16,864 nt of DNA. It comes from Gammaproteobacteria bacterium (GTDB lineage: Bacteria; Pseudomonadota; Gammaproteobacteria; Eutrophobiales; Eutrophobiaceae). The stretch's first letter is position 1. Each line of letters opens with the position of its first letter. The position numbers and the translations under genes were made by a program. This document shows, piece by piece, positions 1-7,287 of the stretch. Below the pieces are notes generated by a model, which did no database searches, had not been told where the DNA came from, and was given only the letters and a program-made list of their open reading frames with translations. Location: positions 1 through 16,864 of the forward strand of contig JABHFC010000174.1 of assembly GCA_018676275.1 (NCBI GenBank), in the 5' to 3' direction.

Positions 1-1
1 T

Positions 2-652
2 CATATGGTGAACCCGGCTAAATTGTGGCAAGGAGCCCTGGCAGTTTATGGTGAGCAGGCAATGCAAAGTATGTACGGCGAAATCATACCTGTAGACGAA
101 GATCGAACCCTCGTAGTTGAGGATGGAAGTACACTGGATCTGAATGGCAGATCCTTACTATTTATAGATACCCCCGGGCATGCAAGACATCATTACTCAG
201 TTTTTGATGATCAAACCAGGGGATTTTTTACCGGCGATACTTTTGGTATGGCATATCAGGAGCTATCATCTTCACACTTACCTTACATTATGCCGACGAC
301 GACGCCAGTTCAGTTTGACCCGGAAGCCTGGTATCAAACCTTGCAACGCTATCTGGAGTATAAACCAGAGCGTATGTTTCTGACCCATTACGGCATGGTT
401 GAAGAAGTGGAATCATTGGCAGCAGATCTGCAGAGAAGGATCGAGTGCTACGTGCAAATTGCTGAATCCTGCAGGGGCAGCAATAATCGAACTGAACTAA
501 TGAAGTCAAAAATAGCAGAATCAACTTTTTCCGAGTTACGAAAACTAAATTGCCCATTACCTATTCCAGCCTGTAAGGGGCTGTTAGCCATGGATATTGA
601 ATTAAATGTTCAGGGTCTGGAAATTTGGCTGGACAATAAAGAGGGCGGCTAG
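2..652 (+). CDS. MBL-fold metallo-hydrolase, 5'-truncated by window edge
   Basis: The C-terminal 216 residues of a metallo-beta-lactamase-fold hydrolase are visible. The frame is open to the left edge, so the true start and the first metal motif (HxHxDH) lie outside. Counting from the Met at position 5, the rest of the metal site is present: TPGHARHH (His59), FTGDTFG (Asp78, the usual bridging ligand) and LTHYG (His128). The block TTTPVQFDPEA and the tail MDIELNVQGLEIWLD resemble a family of uncharacterised MBL hydrolases that I recall from Pseudomonas and relatives. The substrate is unknown; the fold includes glyoxalase II-like thioesterases and lactonases. The ATG at position 5 falls in mid-domain and is not a credible start. 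The gene is convergent with mtaD across an 81-nt gap with no clear terminator. Fold assignment is secure, function is not. Confidence 0.85.
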   Translation, partial: HMVNPAKLWQGALAVYGEQAMQSMYGEIIPVDEDRTLVVEDGSTLDLNGRSLLFIDTPGHARHHYSVFDDQTRGFFTGDTFGMAYQELSSSHLPYIMPTTTPVQFDPEAWYQTLQRYLEYKPERMFLTHYGMVEEVESLAADLQRRIECYVQIAESCRGSNNRTELMKSKIAESTFSELRKLNCPLPIPACKGLLAMDIELNVQGLEIWLDNKEGG

Positions 653-733
653 GACTCAAATCGCTCTTCCCCTCGCTACGAACACCTAAGTCCGACAGAC
701 TCCTGGTGAGGCTATTTTAACGATTTGCACAAA

Positions 734-2038
734 CTAAAACTTTTCACGCCATTTTATTGCACTTAACTTTACCTGGTTTTCATTTATGGTGAGTAGCTCG
801 CGAGATTTCAGTAATTGTTTGCCTGCGACCCAAACATCACTGACCTGATTTCGATTAGCGCTGTAAACAATCTGGGATACCGGATCATGTAAAGGCTGAG
901 ATTCCAGTTCACTCAAGTCAATGGCGATTAAGTCTGCCTGTTTACCTTTACGAATAGAGCCAATCATATCCTGCAGACCCAGTGCTTTGGCAGCATTAAT
1001 GGTGGACATTTCCAAAGCAGTAAAGGCTTTTACTGCGCCACAATCATTGGCTACTCCTTTGCCGAGTAATGCTGCTCTGTGCATTTCACCAATCATATCC
1101 AGATCGTTATTACTTGCAGCACCGTCTGTGCCCAGCGCAACATTTATTCCATTTGCCTGTAATTTGCCCACCGGACAAAAACCGCTAGCCAGTTTCAGGT
1201 TTGACTCAGGACAATGAACCACGTTGACTCCATAATGAGCGATCAAATCTATTTCAGCCGGTTCAAGCTGTGTCATATGTACCGCCAGTAAACGAGGGCT
1301 AAGTAAGCCTAATTCATCGAGTCTTTGCAGGGGGCGTTTGCCGTATTGTTCAAGACTTTGATTTATCTCATCCGTAGTTTCGTGTACATGCATATGAATG
1401 GGAATATCCATTTCTTCTGCAAGGGTATTAATTTGACGAAGAGATTGTTCAGAAACTACATAGGGTGAGTGTGGTGCAAATGCTGTTTTTACGAGTGGAG
1501 TATTACGAAATTTATGATGAACCTGACCTGCTTTGAGTAAATATTCATCAGCATCTCTGGCCCACGCCGAAGGAAAGTCTATGATGATGAGACCAATCAC
1601 AGAACGGATGCCTGCATCAGAGGCGACCGTAGCTGCAACATCTGGAAAAAAATACATATCGGCAAAACAGGTTGTACCTGAGCGGATCATTTCAGCCACA
1701 GCTAGTCGGGTACCGTCTTCCACAAATTCCTGAGATACCAATTTTTGTTCTGCGGGCCAGATGTGATCGTTCAACCATTCCATCAGGGGGAGGTCATCTG
1801 CCATACCTCTAAACAAGCTCATTGCAGCATGGGTATGGGCATTGATTAATCCCGGAATAATGACGTGATCGTCCAACTGATATTGCTTTGCTGGTCTGAA
1901 TTTTAATTTAGCCTTTTCGTTAGGGAGAATTCCTGCGATCTTTCCATCTTTGATGGCGATGCTTTGATTCTCAAGAACCTTGTTTGCTGGTTCTACCGGT
2001 ATAACCCAGCGCGCACTAATCAATGTATCAACGTTCAA
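734..2038 (-). CDS. mtaD: 5-methylthioadenosine / S-adenosylhomocysteine deaminase
   Basis: Amidohydrolase of the TRZ/ATZ family, 434 aa with the chosen start. Members deaminate 5'-methylthioadenosine or S-adenosylhomocysteine to the inosine derivative, in methionine and SAM by-product salvage in the cytoplasm. Visible residues: metal ligands in NAHTHAAMS (His68, His70), HMHVHET (His217, with catalytic Glu220), His254 in AVHMTQL, and Asp305 in ALGTDGAASNN. HCPESNLKLASG is typical of the family. I chose a TTG start at 2038-2036 because a strong AGAGGTG lies 6 nt upstream and LNVDTLISARWVIPVEP matches the usual N-terminus. An ATG at 2089 and a TTG at 2098 are in frame, but neither has a ribosome site, and the extra residues do not look like family sequence. 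The gene is divergent from gyrA. Exact substrate preference (MTA, SAH or both) cannot be read from sequence. Confidence 0.9.
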   Translation of the reverse strand: MNVDTLISARWVIPVEPANKVLENQSIAIKDGKIAGILPNEKAKLKFRPAKQYQLDDHVIIPGLINAHTHAAMSLFRGMADDLPLMEWLNDHIWPAEQKLVSQEFVEDGTRLAVAEMIRSGTTCFADMYFFPDVAATVASDAGIRSVIGLIIIDFPSAWARDADEYLLKAGQVHHKFRNTPLVKTAFAPHSPYVVSEQSLRQINTLAEEMDIPIHMHVHETTDEINQSLEQYGKRPLQRLDELGLLSPRLLAVHMTQLEPAEIDLIAHYGVNVVHCPESNLKLASGFCPVGKLQANGINVALGTDGAASNNDLDMIGEMHRAALLGKGVANDCGAVKAFTALEMSTINAAKALGLQDMIGSIRKGKQADLIAIDLSELESQPLHDPVSQIVYSANRNQVSDVWVAGKQLLKSRELLTINENQVKLSAIKWREKF

Positions 2039-2044
2039 ATAAAT

Positions 2045-2051
2045 CACCTCT
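2045..2051 (-). promoter_or_regulatory. Shine-Dalgarno deciding the mtaD TTG start
   Basis: On the minus strand AGAGGTG lies 6 nt upstream of the TTG at 2038. Spacing and complementarity to 16S rRNA are near ideal, and the longer in-frame alternatives have nothing comparable. This fixes the start more convincingly than codon identity does. Confidence 0.75.
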
Positions 2052-2081
2052 AATTTCGGACATTTGTTATATCCTGAGTTG

Positions 2082-2096
2082 GCGTACATTGTACGC
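2082..2096. promoter_or_regulatory. Perfect palindrome over possible mtaD -10
   Basis: GCGTAC-ATT-GTACGC has 6-bp arms and a 3-nt centre. Read on the minus strand its middle gives TACAAT, a 5/6 match to a sigma-70 -10, about 50 nt upstream of the mtaD TTG. The matching -35 (TGAATT or so) is poor. It could be an operator, an RNA hairpin in the mtaD leader, or chance. Confidence 0.35.
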
Positions 2097-2293
2097 AATT
2101 ACGTCCATATAATTCAGTATCAAACGGTGTTCATCAGGAGTTCGATAAACTGGAGATTTACTATTTATTAAAAGAAAAGGATTGTCTTCCAGAGGGACGA
2201 ATTATGTTCAAGAGGATGATGATATTGTCAAGGAAAATTGATGGCAGGAGTTAAATTTAAAGTTACATAAGTGTATGGAGAATCAGGAAAATA

Positions 2294-2302
2294 TGATACA
2301 AT
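2294..2302 (+). promoter_or_regulatory. Extended -10 promoter of gyrA
   Basis: TGATACAAT fits TGnTATAAT with one mismatch. The bases after it (GCGCGGC, 2303-2309) form a GC-rich discriminator just before the predicted start near 2309. No good -35 is seen at 16-18 nt spacing, as is often true of extended -10 promoters. It is the best promoter candidate upstream of gyrA and so possibly of the following genes. Confidence 0.5.
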
Positions 2303-2337
2303 GCGCGGCTTCGTAATAACCATAAAATAACAAACAA

Positions 2338-2358
2338 CAAGGACACTTTGTCTCCTTG
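2338..2358 (+). promoter_or_regulatory. Imperfect hairpin in gyrA leader
   Basis: CAAGGA pairs with TCCTTG, and an inner CA/TG pair is separated from it by a two-base bulge around a 3-nt loop. It ends 17 nt before the gyrA ATG, whose own ribosome site (AGAGAG) is weak. No T tract follows, so it is not a terminator. Any regulatory role is inference. Confidence 0.3.
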
Positions 2359-2375
2359 AAGTACCAGAGAGTTGT

Positions 2376-4934
2376 ATGCCTGATTCAGAAATAGTCGGTT
2401 CAGTTTTTCCAGTCAATATCGAAGACGAAATGCGCCAATCCTATATGGATTACGCCATGAGTGTGATCGTGGGGCGAGCCTTACCAGATGTTCGAGATGG
2501 TCTGAAACCCGTACATAGACGCGTGCTTTACGCCATGAATGTGATGGGTAATGCCTATAACAAACCTTACAAAAAATCCGCCCGCGTAGTCGGTGACGTC
2601 ATTGGTAAGTACCATCCCCATGGGGACTCAGCCGTTTATGACACCATTGTGCGTATGGCTCAGCCTTTCTCATTGCGCTATGTTCTGGTCGACGGTCAGG
2701 GCAACTTTGGCTCGGTTGATGGTGACGCTCCGGCCGCCATGCGCTATACCGAAGTTCGAATGTCGAGAATTGCCCATGAATTACTCGAAGATCTGGACAA
2801 AGAGACAGTAAAATTTGTCGAGAACTATGATGGTTCCGAACACGAGCCGGTTGTCTTACCTACCCGCATACCAAATTTATTGATAAACGGTTCCAGCGGT
2901 ATTGCTGTTGGTATGGCAACCAACATACCGCCACATAATCTGACGGAAGTCGTCGGTGCCTGTATTGCACTAGTGGATAATTCTGAACTTGAAGTAGCTG
3001 AGTTGATGCAACATATCCCCGGGCCTGATTTTCCCACGGGCGGAATAATTAATGGTTCACGTGGTATTCACGAAGCTTATCGAACCGGGCGAGGACGAAT
3101 TCGGGTACGTGGTCGTGTTCACATTGAAACGGATGAAAAAACCGGACAGGAGACTTTGATTGTCTCCGAGTTGCCCTACCAGGTAAATAAGGCTCGTTTG
3201 CTGGAAAAGATCGCTGAGCTGGTCAAGGATAAGAAATTGACTGGTATAAGAGAACTTCGTGATGAGTCTGACAAAGACGGTATGCGCATGGTTATCGAGT
3301 TACGCCGGGGTGAGGTTGCCGATGTCATCATCAATAATCTCTATCAGCAGACGCAGTTACAAAATGTCTTTGGCATTAATATAGTAGCTTTGGTTGGTGG
3401 ACAGCCGCGGATATTAAAGCTTAAAGACATGCTGGAAGCATTTATCCAGCATCGTCGTGAAGTCGTAACCCGTCGCACCGTATTTGATCTGCGCAAGGCC
3501 AGAGGCAGGGCTCATATTCTGGAAGGATTAGCTGTCGCACTTGCAAACATTGACCCTATTATTGCCATGATCAAGGCTTCACCGACTCCTGGCGAAGCAA
3601 AGCAAAAGTTACTTGGCCAGCACTGGCAACCCGGTGTAGTGGTGGACATGCTCAAGCGAGCGGGAGCAGATGCTTCGCGTCCTGATGATTTATTATCAAC
3701 ACTCGGGTTTATTGATGGCAATTACTATCTATCCGAAATTCAGGCACAGGCAATTCTGGATTTGCGTCTGCAAAAACTGACAGGTCTTGAGCAAGATAAA
3801 ATCCTCACAGAGTATGAAGAAATTTTGCTTAAGATAATGGACTTGCTGGATATACTCGCAAGGCCGGAACGTCTAATGCAGGAAATCAGGGGCGAACTTG
3901 TTGCAATTCTTGAACAATATGGTGATGAGCGTCGTACTGAAATTGTTGAGTCTGAAGAAGATCTCAGCATGGAAGATTTGATCACCGAAGAAGATGTTGT
4001 GGTTACCTTGTCGCACGCAGGTTATGCCAAATCCCAGTCTATCGACACCTATCGCTCACAACGACGTGGTGGTAAAGGGAAGTCAGCAACGAATATGAAA
4101 GATGAAGATTTCATCGATAAATTATTCATCGCCAGTACTCATGACACGCTACTTTGTTTTTCCAGTAGAGGTCGATTGTACTGGATGAAAGTCTACCAGT
4201 TACCCCAGGCAAGTCGTGCTGCCCGCGGTAAGCCCATAGTCAATCTTTTACCTCTTGTCGAAGGCGAGCGAATTAATGCAATTATGCCGATACGAGAATT
4301 TAGCGAAGATAAATTTGTATTTATGGCGACTGCTGATGGCACGGTAAAGAAAACAGCATTAAAGGATTTCTCACGTCCTCGGCCAAGCGGCATTATCGCA
4401 GTAGATTTGGTTGATGGTAATCAATTAATTGGAGTAGAACTAACCGATGGCGAACAGGATGCCATGTTATTTAGCGACGCTGGTAAGGTAATTCGATTCA
4501 GCGAATCACAGGTCAGGGTAATGGGTCGTACAGCACGTGGTGTACGTGGAATTCGATTGACGAAGGACCAAAAAGTAATTTCTCTGATTATTGTCGAAGC
4601 CGACACTAAAGTATTAACGGCGACTGAAAATGGCTTCGGAAAACGGACAGCTATCGAAGATTACCCAGTACAGGCACGCGGCGGGCAGGGCGTTATTGCG
4701 ATACAGACCGATGATCGTAATGGCAAAGCCGTAGGTGCGGTGATGGTAAACGAAGATGATGAAATCATGCTGATCAGTAATCAAGGCACCTTGATACGCA
4801 CTCCGGTTAAACAGGTTTCCGTTGTTGGTCGAAATACAAAAGGTGTCACCCTTGTTTCTTTGAGTGGTGAAGAAAAACTGGCAAGTCTTGAAAGAATAAT
4901 TGAGTACAAAGAAGATGAACAGCAAAGTAGCTGA
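2376..4934 (+). CDS. gyrA: DNA gyrase subunit A
   Basis: GyrA (852 aa) is the DNA-cleaving subunit of gyrase, which with GyrB introduces negative supercoils in an ATP-dependent reaction. The N-terminal signature (VNIEDEMRQSYMDYAMSVIV), the winged-helix domain and the catalytic Arg123-Tyr124 in AAMRYTEVRM are present. The quinolone-determining region reads HPHGDSAVYDT, with Ser85 and Asp89 at the places of E. coli Ser83 and Asp87, the drug-sensitive state. The GyrA box QRRGGKG at residues 562-568 opens the DNA-wrapping C-terminal beta-pinwheel, which marks this as gyrase rather than ParC. Length is slightly below E. coli (875), mainly from a short acidic tail. The ATG has a weak AGAGAG 5 nt upstream. 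serC follows after 10 nt, with no terminator between. Confidence 0.98.
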   Translation: MPDSEIVGSVFPVNIEDEMRQSYMDYAMSVIVGRALPDVRDGLKPVHRRVLYAMNVMGNAYNKPYKKSARVVGDVIGKYHPHGDSAVYDTIVRMAQPFSLRYVLVDGQGNFGSVDGDAPAAMRYTEVRMSRIAHELLEDLDKETVKFVENYDGSEHEPVVLPTRIPNLLINGSSGIAVGMATNIPPHNLTEVVGACIALVDNSELEVAELMQHIPGPDFPTGGIINGSRGIHEAYRTGRGRIRVRGRVHIETDEKTGQETLIVSELPYQVNKARLLEKIAELVKDKKLTGIRELRDESDKDGMRMVIELRRGEVADVIINNLYQQTQLQNVFGINIVALVGGQPRILKLKDMLEAFIQHRREVVTRRTVFDLRKARGRAHILEGLAVALANIDPIIAMIKASPTPGEAKQKLLGQHWQPGVVVDMLKRAGADASRPDDLLSTLGFIDGNYYLSEIQAQAILDLRLQKLTGLEQDKILTEYEEILLKIMDLLDILARPERLMQEIRGELVAILEQYGDERRTEIVESEEDLSMEDLITEEDVVVTLSHAGYAKSQSIDTYRSQRRGGKGKSATNMKDEDFIDKLFIASTHDTLLCFSSRGRLYWMKVYQLPQASRAARGKPIVNLLPLVEGERINAIMPIREFSEDKFVFMATADGTVKKTALKDFSRPRPSGIIAVDLVDGNQLIGVELTDGEQDAMLFSDAGKVIRFSESQVRVMGRTARGVRGIRLTKDQKVISLIIVEADTKVLTATENGFGKRTAIEDYPVQARGGQGVIAIQTDDRNGKAVGAVMVNEDDEIMLISNQGTLIRTPVKQVSVVGRNTKGVTLVSLSGEEKLASLERIIEYKEDEQQSS

Positions 4935-4944
4935 GTTGGCTGAG

Positions 4945-6033
4945 ATGACAGCAACACAGACAGTTTATAATTTTGGTGCAGGACCTGCCATGTTACCAGC
5001 AGCGGTGATGAAGCAAGCTCAGGAAGAATTACTGGATTGGCACGGCACTGGGATATCGGTGATTGAAATGAGTCATCGCAGCAAACAGTTTGCATCCATC
5101 GTGGAAGAATCTGAGGCCGATTTACGTGAGTTGCTGAATGTGCCTGAAACTCATCGTGTACTGTTTTTGCAGGGAGGTGCGAGCAGTCAATTTGCCATGG
5201 TGCCTATGAACTTGCTGGGTGATAAAACCGCTGATTATATTCATACAGGCATCTGGTCTGGAAAAGCAATAAAAGAAGCACATAAATTCGGTAATATTAA
5301 TGTTGCGGCAAGTTCGGAAAACGACAAATTTTTAAGCATTCCGGAAAGAGCTGACTGGAAGCTAAGTGATAATGCTGCATACGTTTATTACACTGACAAT
5401 GAAACTATTGGTGGGCTGGAGTTTTCGAATTTACCAGATGTGGGTGAGGTTCCTCTTGTTAGTGATATGACGTCTAATTTTCTGTCACGACCGGTTGATA
5501 TATCGAAATTTGGTGTCGTGATTGCCGGCGCACAAAAGAATATTGGTCCAGCGGGTCTGGTTATCGTAATTGTACGAGAAGACCTCATAGGTGACGCAGG
5601 ACCAACTGTTCCCAGTCTTTATGATTATGCAATACAAAGTAAGGAAAACTCACTCTATAACACACCGCCAACTTTCACCTGGTATATGGCGGGACTGGTA
5701 TTTAAATGGGTGAAAGCGCAGGGTGGTATTGCGGCCATGCAAAAAAACAGTATCAGTCGCTCCGCTAAGATGTATGACGCCATAGATAGTAGTGATTTTT
5801 ATGCTAACCCGGTAACACCTGGCTTTCGTTCACGTATGAACATACCTTTTACTCTGCGTGACGATACCCTGAACGACACGTTTCTCAATGAAGCACGAGA
5901 TATTGGCATGGTTGAGTTAAAAGGTCATCGCAGTGTTGGCGGAATGCGAGCCAGTCTTTATAACGCAATGCCTGATGAGGGTGTTAATGTATTGCTGGGT
6001 TTTATGCAGGACTTTGCTCGTCGCTATGGCTAG
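4945..6033 (+). CDS. serC: Phosphoserine aminotransferase
   Basis: SerC (362 aa) is a class V PLP-dependent aminotransferase that converts 3-phosphohydroxypyruvate to phosphoserine, and also acts in the DXP-dependent pyridoxal phosphate pathway. The start YNFGAGPAMLP, the block GGASSQF near residues 77-83, and the Schiff-base lysine in AGAQKNIGPAG (Lys198, same number as in E. coli) are clear. GHRSVGGMRASLYNAMP near the C-terminus is the family's substrate-binding end. I chose the ATG at 4945 because it gives 362 aa, the E. coli length, and the right lysine number. An ATG at 4915 and a TTG at 4900 would overlap gyrA and add residues without family resemblance; none of the three has a strong ribosome site. 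It probably relies on coupling with gyrA, 10 nt upstream. Confidence 0.96.
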   Translation: MTATQTVYNFGAGPAMLPAAVMKQAQEELLDWHGTGISVIEMSHRSKQFASIVEESEADLRELLNVPETHRVLFLQGGASSQFAMVPMNLLGDKTADYIHTGIWSGKAIKEAHKFGNINVAASSENDKFLSIPERADWKLSDNAAYVYYTDNETIGGLEFSNLPDVGEVPLVSDMTSNFLSRPVDISKFGVVIAGAQKNIGPAGLVIVIVREDLIGDAGPTVPSLYDYAIQSKENSLYNTPPTFTWYMAGLVFKWVKAQGGIAAMQKNSISRSAKMYDAIDSSDFYANPVTPGFRSRMNIPFTLRDDTLNDTFLNEARDIGMVELKGHRSVGGMRASLYNAMPDEGVNVLLGFMQDFARRYG

Positions 6034-6042
6034 CGTGTTCTT

Positions 6043-6072
6043 TTTACCAGCGTGGGTTTAAGCGTTTGTAAT
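6043..6072 (+). promoter_or_regulatory. Possible promoter upstream of pheA
   Basis: TTTACC (4/6 match to a -35) is followed after 18 nt by TGTAAT (5/6 match to a -10). The predicted start near 6079 would give a leader of about 85 nt carrying the mini-ORF and hairpin described separately. The -35 is weak, and AT-rich gaps give such matches by chance. Confidence 0.25.
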
Positions 6073-6091
6073 ATTTGAGTGCGAAATTTAT

Positions 6092-6114
6092 GGAAAGTCT
6101 TATGAAGATTTTCT
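6092..6114 (+). promoter_or_regulatory. Hairpin in the serC-pheA gap
   Basis: GAAAGTCTT (6093-6101) pairs with AAGATTTTC (6105-6113) as nine pairs, one of them G-U, around the 3-nt loop ATG, which is itself the start codon of a Phe-rich mini-ORF. A T-rich stretch follows. The stem has only two G-C pairs, so it is at best a weak terminator. It could instead mask that start codon. Confidence 0.3.
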
Positions 6115-6185
6115 TATTTACCAGACACTGCTTTTCCGTTCACTTTTTGATTTATAGTTTTCTATGGAAAATAAATCCGATTTAG
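6102..6185 (+). CDS. Possible Phe-rich leader peptide overlapping pheA start
   Basis: The ATG at 6102 (an in-frame ATG also lies at 6090) opens a 27-codon ORF ending with TAG at 6183-6185, inside the first codons of pheA in another frame. Its first 22 residues contain five Phe, one Tyr and one Trp. GGA lies 8 nt upstream of the ATG. E. coli pheA is preceded by the Phe-rich leader peptide pheL, so the position is suggestive. Against this, the DNA is T-rich, which produces Phe codons anyway, and there is no terminator between the ORF and pheA as attenuation requires. It may be noise, or may couple translation to pheA. Confidence 0.2.
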   Translation: MKIFLFTRHCFSVHFLIYSFLWKINPI

Positions 6186-7249
6186 AAGGTATTCGTTTGC
6201 GCATCGATGCTATCGATGAGCAATTATTGACTTTAATTAGTGAACGAGCAGCCCTGGCGACTGATGTTGCCAAGCTAAAGAAGGGTGAGTCAGCTGACAC
6301 CGTCTTTTATCGTCCCGAACGCGAAGCACAAGTCTTACGTAAAATTATCGCAAACAACAAAGGTCCCATCGCAGATGAGGAGATGGCGCGTCTCTTTCGT
6401 GAGTTTATGTCTGCGTGTCTGGCGTTGGAACAGCATTTAAATGTGGCTTACCTTGGTCCAGAGGCAACCTTTACCCAGTCAGCTGCATTAAAGCACTTTG
6501 GTCACTCTGTTATAACGAAGGCACAAATCAGTATCGCTGAAGTGTTTCGTGAAGTTGAATCGGGTGCCTGCCATTATGGTGTTGTACCGATAGAAAATTC
6601 CATTGAAGGTGCAGTAAATTACACGCTGGATTTACTGGTAAACTCAAGCTTGAAAATTTGTGGTGAAGTGCACTTACGAATTCATCACAACCTGATGACC
6701 AAAGCAAAAGAATTACAAGGCATAGAACGTGTTTATTCACACCAGCAATCACTTGCTCAATGTCGTTCCTGGCTGGAAAATAATCTTCCCGGAGCGGAAA
6801 GAATTGCAGTTAGCAGCAATGCCGAAGCGGCAAAGCGTGCACTGGATGATGAAGCTGCATCAGCGATAGCCGGTGAGGTAGCAGCTGAACGTTATCAATT
6901 ACCCATCCTGGCCGTTAATATTGAAGATGAACCTGACAACACCACCCGTTTCCTTGTTTTGGGAAGGAATAATACTCAATCCAGCGGTAACGATAAGACC
7001 TCTATACTATTTGCTAATAGTAATGAACCTGGTGCATTACAAAAATCTCTTGCCTGCATTTCAGATAACAATGTAAATATGAGCAGAATTGAGTCCAGAC
7101 CATCTCGTCAGGGCATGTGGGAGTATGTCTTTTTCGTTGATATCGATGGGCATGCTGATGATGAGATTATTGCGACTGTCCTGCAGCAATTAGATCAGCA
7201 TGCGAAAATGATGAAAGTATTGGGATCCTATCCCTGTGCTGTTATTTAG
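6164..7249 (+). CDS. pheA: Bifunctional chorismate mutase / prephenate dehydratase (P-protein)
   Basis: PheA (361 aa) converts chorismate to prephenate and then to phenylpyruvate, committing flux to phenylalanine. Three domains are visible. The AroQ-type chorismate mutase (about 1-90) has Arg11, Arg28 and Lys39 at the E. coli active-site numbers. Prephenate dehydratase (about 93-270) has GPEATF at 98-103, ENSIEG, and the catalytic TRF at 261-263. The ACT regulatory domain (about 280-355) has PGAL (289-292) and ESRP (310-313), the Phe-sensing motifs, so feedback inhibition by Phe is expected. An in-frame TAG three codons upstream makes ATG 6164 the first possible start. The upstream sequence is U-rich without a Shine-Dalgarno. 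No aminotransferase gene (hisC type) separates it from tyrA, unlike in pseudomonads. Confidence 0.97.
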   Translation: MENKSDLEGIRLRIDAIDEQLLTLISERAALATDVAKLKKGESADTVFYRPEREAQVLRKIIANNKGPIADEEMARLFREFMSACLALEQHLNVAYLGPEATFTQSAALKHFGHSVITKAQISIAEVFREVESGACHYGVVPIENSIEGAVNYTLDLLVNSSLKICGEVHLRIHHNLMTKAKELQGIERVYSHQQSLAQCRSWLENNLPGAERIAVSSNAEAAKRALDDEAASAIAGEVAAERYQLPILAVNIEDEPDNTTRFLVLGRNNTQSSGNDKTSILFANSNEPGALQKSLACISDNNVNMSRIESRPSRQGMWEYVFFVDIDGHADDEIIATVLQQLDQHAKMMKVLGSYPCAVI

Positions 7250-7287
7250 ATATTGTTGTTTCATTATTTCTCTCAAGTTGATTTCTT

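Larger units (their letters stand above)
2039..2375. other. Divergent control region between mtaD and gyrA
   Basis: This 337-nt AT-rich stretch holds no convincing gene. It contains the mtaD ribosome site, a perfect 6+3+6 palindrome at 2082-2096 overlapping a possible minus-strand -10 (TACAAT), an extended -10 for gyrA at 2294-2302, and an imperfect hairpin at 2338-2358 in the presumed gyrA leader. A 16-codon ORF at 2204-2254 follows a purine-rich AGAGGGA, but nothing supports it as a real gene. The 5' leader of gyrA would be about 67 nt if transcription starts near 2309. Confidence 0.6.

Noticed and set aside
653..733. Bidirectional terminator between the MBL gene and mtaD
   Set aside because: Only 4-5 bp stems (such as AGTC/GACT near 689-704) without a proper T tract were found.
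2039..2098. Longer MtaD starting at TTG 2098 or ATG 2089
   Set aside because: Neither has a ribosome site, and the segment includes the strong AGAGGTG that serves the TTG at 2038.
2204..2254. 16-codon ORF with AGAGGGA upstream in the mtaD-gyrA gap
   Set aside because: Too short to judge, no recognisable sequence, and it sits in an AT-rich control region; the purine run may be chance.
4900..4944. Longer SerC starting at TTG 4900 or ATG 4915
   Set aside because: The extra 10-15 residues do not resemble SerC, while ATG 4945 gives the E. coli length and Lys198 numbering.
4781..5095. 104-codon minus-strand frame across the gyrA-serC junction
   Set aside because: It overlaps two strongly conserved genes on the other strand; its composition is that of a reverse-complement shadow.
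6032..6065. Three AGCGT copies after the serC stop
   Set aside because: Five-base repeats at uneven spacing (17 and 12 nt) are expected by chance.
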